Shown here piece by piece: positions 58,506 through 64,000 of a DNA stretch of 64,000 nt. The position numbers and the translations under genes were made by a program. The notes beneath the pieces are model-generated. The model saw nothing but the letters and a program-made list of their open reading frames with translations. It ran no database searches and was not told the DNA's origin. The stretch covers positions 378,001-442,000 of the forward strand of contig JAQFVV010000449.1 in the NCBI GenBank assembly GCA_028023455.1. Reading direction: 5' to 3'. Each line of letters begins with the position of its first letter. Within the stretch, counting starts at the first letter, position 1. This DNA comes from Epiperipatus broadwayi. Its lineage: Eukaryota; Onychophora; Udeonychophora; Euonychophora; Peripatidae.

Positions 58506-58968
58506 ATGAAGATAATGTCTCATTTGGGTTATATCATGTATTATTTTGTTTTGGATGAAATATCATTCACCATTGTCAAGCTTAATGTCTTAATGACAAC
58601 TATTATGTCTTAAATAATAACTAGATTGAGAGCGTGAATTAAAGAACAATCATTCTTACATATATTTGATAGACAATCATTTAGAATAGGTGGATTATCT
58701 CTTTCTTTGAAAATCAACGTGGAATCAATTAATTGTAAAACTGAAGAAAGTAAAAAATTTTTCGTTGATCCATCTATTCTGAATGATCAAATATATACAT
58801 ATAAGAATAATTGTTGTTTATTTCACACCCAATCTCGTTATTACATAACAAATAATAATTCTTCATTAAGACTTAAGCCTTGATAAAGATTAACGTTATT
58901 TCATCAAAACATTGGAAATCAAAACAAAATAATACATGATATAACCCAAATAAGACTTTATCTTCATC
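58506..58968. mobile_element. Large palindrome
   Basis: Arms of about 200 bp: ATGAAGATAATGTCTCATTT faces AATAAGACTTTATCTTCAT, and ATTGAGAGCGTGAATTA faces its complement near 58836. The loop (58715-58765) is about 50 bp. The right arm includes CCTTGATAAAGATTAACG and ATCAAAACATTGG, related to the GTCGAAACATTGG motif of the 46.7-kb hairpin. Just beyond, the plus frame at about 59000 reads TCFICNIYIKENNKTS, a weak cysteine pair of unknown meaning. Confidence 0.8.
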
Positions 58969-58974
58969 ATATAA

Positions 58975-59715
58975 CCATGAAAATATTAAATACTCCAAAA
59001 ACTTGTTTTATATGTAATATATATATTAAAGAGAATAATAAAACATCACAAATATTAATATACTGTAATTATTGTTAAATAGCTTGTTTAAGTATTACTT
59101 ATTTATAGAATATTAAAAAAAATCTAAGATTAATTATTATAAGAACATTTAAGCAACTAGCTTTACCTTCATCAGATTGAATTAGAATTGACATGGGGAA
59201 ATGAGAGAGATAGTTTGGACTGAGACAGTAAGAGTTTTAAGACAAAAGATGAAAAACTACAATTTTTTAGACGCTTTGTTTTTATTTTGCGCTTGTCCAA
59301 TGTTTTAAAATATTCAGAAATAGACAATTCCAGTTGGAGTAATAACTGGAACTTCAGCCAATTTGTCCATTTAACATTTAATTTTTATTTGGTAACTCTT
59401 AAAATAACAACTTAAATAATATTAAAACAATGTAAATTCCTTACGATTATTATAGATTAAAAAATATTCACATTCAAATCAAATTTACCTTTAAAATTCT
59501 GTATACATTATCATTACTATTACTAAAACTACATACAAAGTCTTACAGTTCTTGAATTTTAAAATATTAGCTTGATAATGTAAATGAGAGATGATATACT
59601 TTTATTCAATTAATTCACATTTAAAAAAAAGCTTCTATTCAATTGGTAATTTTTCTAAGGTTGAGACATCTTGATTGTCTTTTTTTTTTTGAGAAATAGA
59701 TTTCATAGACCTTTG
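58975..59715. other. No gene recognised
   Basis: AT-rich upstream-intron DNA; AATCTGATGAAGGT on the minus strand near 59166-59179 is another CTGATGA word without the matching GAAA half. Confidence 0.4.
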
Positions 59716-59719
59716 CAGT

Positions 59720-59790
59720 GCTTTTTTGGCGTAGTGCTTAGTCTGCGCCAAATGATAGTCTGGGGTTCAAATCCAAAGAGGAGTTAATAA
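59720..59790 (+). mobile_element. tRNA-like SINE head
   Basis: TGGCGTAGTGC (A-box-like, 59727-59737) and GGTTCAAATCC (B box, 59764-59774) are about 37 bp apart on the plus strand, the usual spacing in a tRNA-derived promoter. The sequence between does not fold as a normal tRNA that I can confirm, so a SINE head is preferred. Confidence 0.5.
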
Positions 59791-60257
59791 AGTTTTTCCA
59801 AACAGATGGGAATTGCATGATCAAGTTTTCAATTACATCTATATCATAGCAATAATTATGAAGAATTAACATGATTATAATGGTCCAATCTTTCCAATTA
59901 TTTATGAGGATGTTACACCCTCTCCCCCATGTGCACAGAACTTGTGTATTATTTTTTAGCATTTAATTAGATATATTAGTTATTTTTTAAAAACAAAACA
60001 ATAAATAAATTGAATATATATTATATATAGATAAAAATGTTTATAGATTCCAAAGAGTCTACTAAATAATGCACATAATTTACCAAACAATAAAAGAAAA
60101 TTAACCTCACTAATATTCTGCTTAACTATCAATTGGCATTGGCCTAATTATTAAGACTTCAGTTTTTAATAATGAATTTGATTACAAATTGAGTTTATTT
60201 GATTTCATTAACTATTAATGAAGCCATGATAATTCTTTTATATTTCTGATATATTAT

Positions 60258-60479
60258 TATATACTTCATATATATTACTTTTTTTTATAAATCTCCTCAT
60301 ATATACTTTAATGTAATTTTTATAATTTCTCCTTATCCTGCAGTCTTCATCAGAGCTCTGATGAAGACTGCAGGACAGTCAAAATGGTTGGAAAAATAAA
60401 TGATGAATTATAAAAATTGCATTAAAGTATATATGAGATTTATATAAAAAAAAGTAATATATATATGAATATATGAAGA
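60258..60479. mobile_element. Hairpin with a perfect 32-bp palindromic centre
   Basis: The centre reads GCAGTCTTCATCAGAG then its exact complement (60340-60371). The outer arms continue imperfectly for about 80 bp on each side (ATATATGAGATTTATA / TATAAATCTCCTCATATA). On the plus strand the right half gives CTGATGA, stem GACTG...CAGTC, then AAAATGG, a hammerhead-like layout with GAAA changed to AAAA. Confidence 0.8.
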
Positions 60480-60897
60480 AATGCAAAAAAGGAAAGGAGA
60501 AGTAGATTATACAGTTCACTTTTTTAAATATAGTGTGAACATATCACAATATAACTATGAAATAAAATAATCCACTTACAATATGGTATTCAAAAATTTG
60601 CCAAATATTTTTTAACATTTAAAATTTAGAAAGTTTTAACTCTGATATATTCAAAAATGGATTCTCAATAATATAGGGCGAATTCATTAAAAAATGAAAT
60701 CTTGAATAGAGAAACCCTTAAATGTGAGGTGGCAAAATTAATTATAGTGTTTTATACTAAAAAAAAGTTATATACTGTAAAAAATTGAGGCAAAAATTGC
60801 AAATGGTAGACATATTTGTAGAAACATCCAAAGATGGAACTACTGAAGGTGATCTAAATATGTTAAAAGCTATGTAGTGAGACTGTGATTTTTATCT

Positions 60898-61080
60898 TGT
60901 CATCATCATCATTCCACTGCAGGACAAAGTATCTTCAAGTTTATTTCAGTTTTCCAATCCCTAACCTCTCTTTTTCCCCAATGCACCAGCAAACTTTTTT
61001 ATGTTATTAATTCATCTCATCTGTGATTTATTTCTAGGTCTTTTACAATTTTTTTGGGTCCAATTTAAAAATTCAATGAA
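60898..61080 (-). pseudogene. RTE LINE 3' end, decayed
   Basis: Begins at the ATGATGATGAC tail (60902-60912 region) and retains the CTGCAGTGGA end codons, a Lys/Trp-rich block, and GACCTAGAAATAAATCACAG in place of the KRPRKRPH codons. Many substitutions; older than the 48.8-kb copy. Confidence 0.7.
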
Positions 61081-61084
61081 TTCA

Positions 61085-61740
61085 AATCCACTCAATGACT
61101 TTTTTTCAATATAAAATCCATTTTAGCTAATAGTATCTACAAACAGTTCCACAAATAAACTTATCTTGTGGGCAGTTATCAATCTTATATATCCATACTA
61201 AACCACAAACTCAACTAGACTTCAATTCACATCAAAAAGTTTGTAACATAAATCCAAAAATTCATTTTTAAAGTTGGAGTACTTTGATTTTCTATTAAAA
61301 TTAAACCTTTATCACTTTTATCATTTTTTTTTTTTAAATAGAGAAAAATTACAGAATTCTATGTGGGAGCTATGATGGAAAAAAAAGAAATATATGGAGA
61401 ATTTTATGTAAAAATATTATAGACTACAATAATAATAAAACATTATAAAAGATCTACACGAAAGCCGCAAACAATTAAGATTATATTAATTGCTTTTTTT
61501 CGGATTTAGTATTCCACATATTGATACGATTTACTTTTCGATGTTTTTTGAATGTACAAATATCAATATAATTGCAAAAAATTCTGGCGAGATATTGCAC
61601 TTTTTCAATTTTATAATTTGTTAAATTTCTTGATAAATTTTATGCATCTACTATAATGAATAAACACAAATTTAATGTTTACAGATAATATCATGACTGA
61701 AAGTATGGCTCTGATGTGCCCCACTGTCCAAAACGTTTTA
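61085..61740. other. No gene recognised
   Basis: AT-rich with a T-run at 61327-61336. No coding signal. Confidence 0.45.
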
Positions 61741-61742
61741 CC

Positions 61743-62200
61743 AAATGAAGCTATCGCATTTTATACGCATGTGCTTGAGGCTACAGCCTTAATGAATATT
61801 ATTTACGTAATCAATGTGCGTTTAAATAAATTTATAATTACAACTTTAAATTATCGTAATAGATTTCTCAGTATAAAATCTTTCCATTGACTCGTTGTAA
61901 ATCGAAAGATTTCACGAGTATTAATGTGTAATAAGAAATGTGGACTTAATTAGAGAAGTATTGAATAGCTTCACACTCTCAGATCGAACCGCTTCAGCTT
62001 CACCTATTTAAATAGAAAGTAGGTTGAAGTAAAGAAGGATTCCCCTCTTTTCTTCTAATGAGTAAGCTTGTGGTTTTAAGACCCGTAGAGGTCCCTACTA
62101 TCGCATTTTATACGCATGTGTTTGAGGCTACAGCCTTAATGAATATTATTTACGTAATCAATGTGCGTTTAAATAAATTTATAATTACAAATGAAGCTAT
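61743..62200. mobile_element. Small element with terminal direct repeats and 12-bp target duplication (family F)
   Basis: The 12-mer AAATGAAGCTAT occurs at 61743-61754 and 62189-62200. Between them, 61755-61841 and 62102-62188 are direct repeats of 87 bp with one visible mismatch (GTGCTTGAGG / GTGTTTGAGG), containing the family words GAGGCTACAGCCTTAATGAA and TTTATAATTAC. The unique centre is about 260 bp. The size, terminal direct repeats and long target duplication recall Penelope-derived or retrozyme-like non-autonomous retroelements rather than LTR elements (4-6 bp duplications). Short frames running through the repeats are not genes. Confidence 0.75.
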
Positions 62201-62552
62201 GAAACTTTCAAGACTACAAGGACATTTGCTAAAAGTTGATATTAATAAGAAAGATTTATAATATTTTCAAGCACTTAAAGAAAATTTTTTGAGATAGCCG
62301 ACATTAGTGACAGAGTTGGACCATAATCCATAGAACTTGAATTCCAGAATCTACCAATTTTCCTTGGCACCAAACTACACAAAGCACCGATGTTATTTTA
62401 TAGAGGTTTTAATAATTTCAAGACGTTACAAAAATTCTGAGCCACTTCATAGTTTAGTAATTCAAGTTATTAGTTTGATTGAGTAATTGAGATCATTTCC
62501 TGTATATTTCTAAAAATAATTTAAAGAATAAATCACAAATCAATAATAAATA

Positions 62553-62946
62553 TAGGGGATTTGAACTCAGACTTTCAAGCCACTTCAACCATCCACACTA
62601 TCTCATTCTACTGATACACATGACCACACTCATGCAGAAAAAATAAATAATCACCAGTATACATATTTAAACCATTAAACATCACATGATCACATTTCCT
62701 ATACTAGCACATTAATTGTTGATAAACAGAGCAAAACTCTCCATACAGTATCGCCACCTATGCTAAACAGAGTAATCAATGGATGTCAGAAGGCTTGGGC
62801 ATAAAATCCCTATCCAATGCAAGAAATACATATATTTGGTTATTATTTATGTTTTCTGCATGTGTGGTCATGTGTATCAGTATTATGAGATAGTGTGGAT
62901 GGCTGAAGTGGATTGAAAGTCTGAGTTCAAATCGCCTATATTTACA
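62553..62946. mobile_element. Family G hairpin interrupted by a MITE M half
   Basis: Left arm 62553-62665 and right arm 62836-62946 are inverted copies (GATTTGAACTCAGACTTTC faces GAAAGTCTGAGTTCAAATC; CATGACCACAC faces GTGTGGTCATG). The space between is occupied by one half of an M element (next entry). The right arm contains GAGTTCAAATC, a B-box-like word. Confidence 0.8.
62668..62822. mobile_element. MITE family M, half copy
   Basis: AAACATCACATGATCAC, GCAAAACTCTCCATACAGTA, AGAGTAATCAATGGATGTCA and ATAAAATCCCTATCCAATGC follow the left half of the 50.7-kb complex. The complementary half is absent, so the element was truncated or inserted incompletely inside family G. Confidence 0.8.
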
Positions 62947-62949
62947 ATT

Positions 62950-63630
62950 GGGCTCCAAGTATAAGAGTGCCTGGTACTTCAAATCAGTAATAAAATAAAT
63001 AAATAATAAACTTGTTTTTATATGTGTAGTTTCAACTGTGGAGCCTCGGTTCAAACCTGGTGGTGGTATCAAGTGCAAATAAACATTTCTATGCTTAGTT
63101 AGATTTTCAAGTTGTATCAGTCATAAGTCTATATCATAATAAAAATAGTTTGTGGAGACAACCCTGTAGTATTTTAATCAATAATGCTTTATATTTTTTA
63201 GTCGGACCCCCCACCCCCTGCTAATTTTAGCACTGACAAGCACACAGACATATGCCTAAAACTATGCTACAATTTTTCTAAACAGACAACAAACAGCGTC
63301 TAGAAAATTTTCAGACTAAATATATCAAAAGTCAAGGCTAGAAGAAATCATTTTTAAATTAAATAATCCTAAATAAAATCTGAGATCCTGACAGAATAGC
63401 TACTTCTGCCTACTGGCTTTTCTATTTAAAATAAATTATCGGTTGAATTTTATCGGATTTATGAATTAACCGTGGTGGGCACTATATAGTAGAGGACCCC
63501 CCTTCCCTCACCATCCAAAATGGTATTTATTAAAATTCAATGATTTTTAAAAATTTAAAAATAATTCAAATTTTTTATTTTACAAACTATTAAAATATTA
63601 AGATCATAACAAAAGGATAGTATAACTTTT
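62950..63630. other. No gene; tRNA-like word and C-rich spots
   Basis: CGGTTCAAACCTGG at about 63048-63061 is B-box-like. C-rich runs GGACCCCCCACCCCC (63204-63218) and GGACCCCCCTTCCC (63494-63507) begin alike. No gene signal. Confidence 0.4.
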
Positions 63631-63742
63631 TTTTTTTCATATGTCATAGCATCGACCGGGAGGCGAACCCACAACGGTCTGCAAACAATTACTTGCCTGC
63701 AAGCCGACTGCGCTGACCTCTCGGCTAACAACGCTTGACTAC
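63630..63742 (-). mobile_element. tRNA-derived SINE, family B
   Basis: On the minus strand the A box reads TAGCCGAGAGG (63727-63717, fits TRGYNNARNNG) and the B box region GGGTTCGCCTCCC (63670-63658) differs from the consensus GGTTCGANNCC only at the A. A T-run at 63629-63637 reads as the A-rich tail on that strand. Spacing suits a tRNA with an extended arm (Leu/Ser-like), but an intact tRNA fold is not claimed. A decayed relative is at 30.34-30.42 kb. Confidence 0.75.
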
Positions 63743-64000
63743 AGTACAATTTTTATCTTCAAAAATGGATTAAAAAGTGTGATGTTGTATTTATACTATG
63801 AAAATATGTATTTGACAAGGAGAAAGACAGAATTGAATATTTATTTTGGAATGTGTAGATTGTTGAAAGATTATAAGAACAGATTGCATAGAGAAAATAT
63901 TTAAAGATAAGGTAATGAAGGGTAAAGATTTTATATTTTTTGCTTAAGTTAATAAAATTGGAGAATATTAGCTAAGACAGTAAAATGAAACTATTGGAAG

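Noticed and set aside
61675-62261. Two open frames sharing about 30 residues (FYTHV..EATALMN)
   Set aside because: The shared text is the direct terminal repeat of the family F element, not a protein domain.
63632-63742. Possible functional tRNA gene
   Set aside because: A and B boxes are present, but I could not draw an intact acceptor stem, and a decayed relative at 30.3 kb points to a SINE.
63555-63749. 64-codon minus-strand frame beginning MYCSQALLAERS
   Set aside because: It runs through the tRNA-like head of SINE family B.

Overview
This is a very AT-rich animal (metazoan) genomic window. It holds one convincing host coding exon, at 55304-55451 on the minus strand. The exon has consensus splice sites and a Gln/Ala/Met-rich translation typical of the linker region of CELF3-6 / Bruno-3 RNA-binding proteins. 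No other CELF exon was recognised, so the simplest reading is that the window lies inside one CELF-family gene transcribed right to left. In that reading at least 55 kb is the intron downstream of the exon and at least 8.5 kb is the intron upstream. The species cannot be named from the sequence. The large introns, RTE retrotransposons, tRNA-derived SINEs and a Merlin element suggest an invertebrate, but that is inference.

Almost everything else is decayed mobile DNA. Left part (1-17 kb): RTE LINE fragments, one with an internal inversion; a decayed minisatellite; three SINE copies; several hairpin elements; an RTE endonuclease relic; and the longest LINE reverse-transcriptase relic (15.0-16.4 kb). 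Centre (17-35 kb): hairpin elements; a hAT-type non-autonomous element with a probable 8-bp target duplication; a Penelope-like palindrome with a GIY-YIG endonuclease fragment (23.7-24.7 kb); a Jockey/CR1-like LINE (25-26.1 kb); a large palindrome (26.5-27.2 kb) next to a Merlin DNA transposon with perfect 8-bp target duplications; and further LINE ends. Right part (35-64 kb): a pogo/Tigger transposase tail, many near-perfect palindromes, a nested MITE complex (50.7-51.9 kb), RTE copies around 48.8, 52.5, 54.4 and 60.9 kb, the CELF exon, and a small element with terminal direct repeats and a 12-bp target duplication (61.7-62.2 kb).

There is no operon, CRISPR array, phage or bacterial-type gene set. 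No new gene system is evident. The most notable features are the density of long hairpin repeats within one presumed intron pair, the dated sequence of events at the Merlin/palindrome junction, several rearranged retrotransposon copies, and a recurrent motif resembling a hammerhead ribozyme core. All transposon proteins seen are broken.
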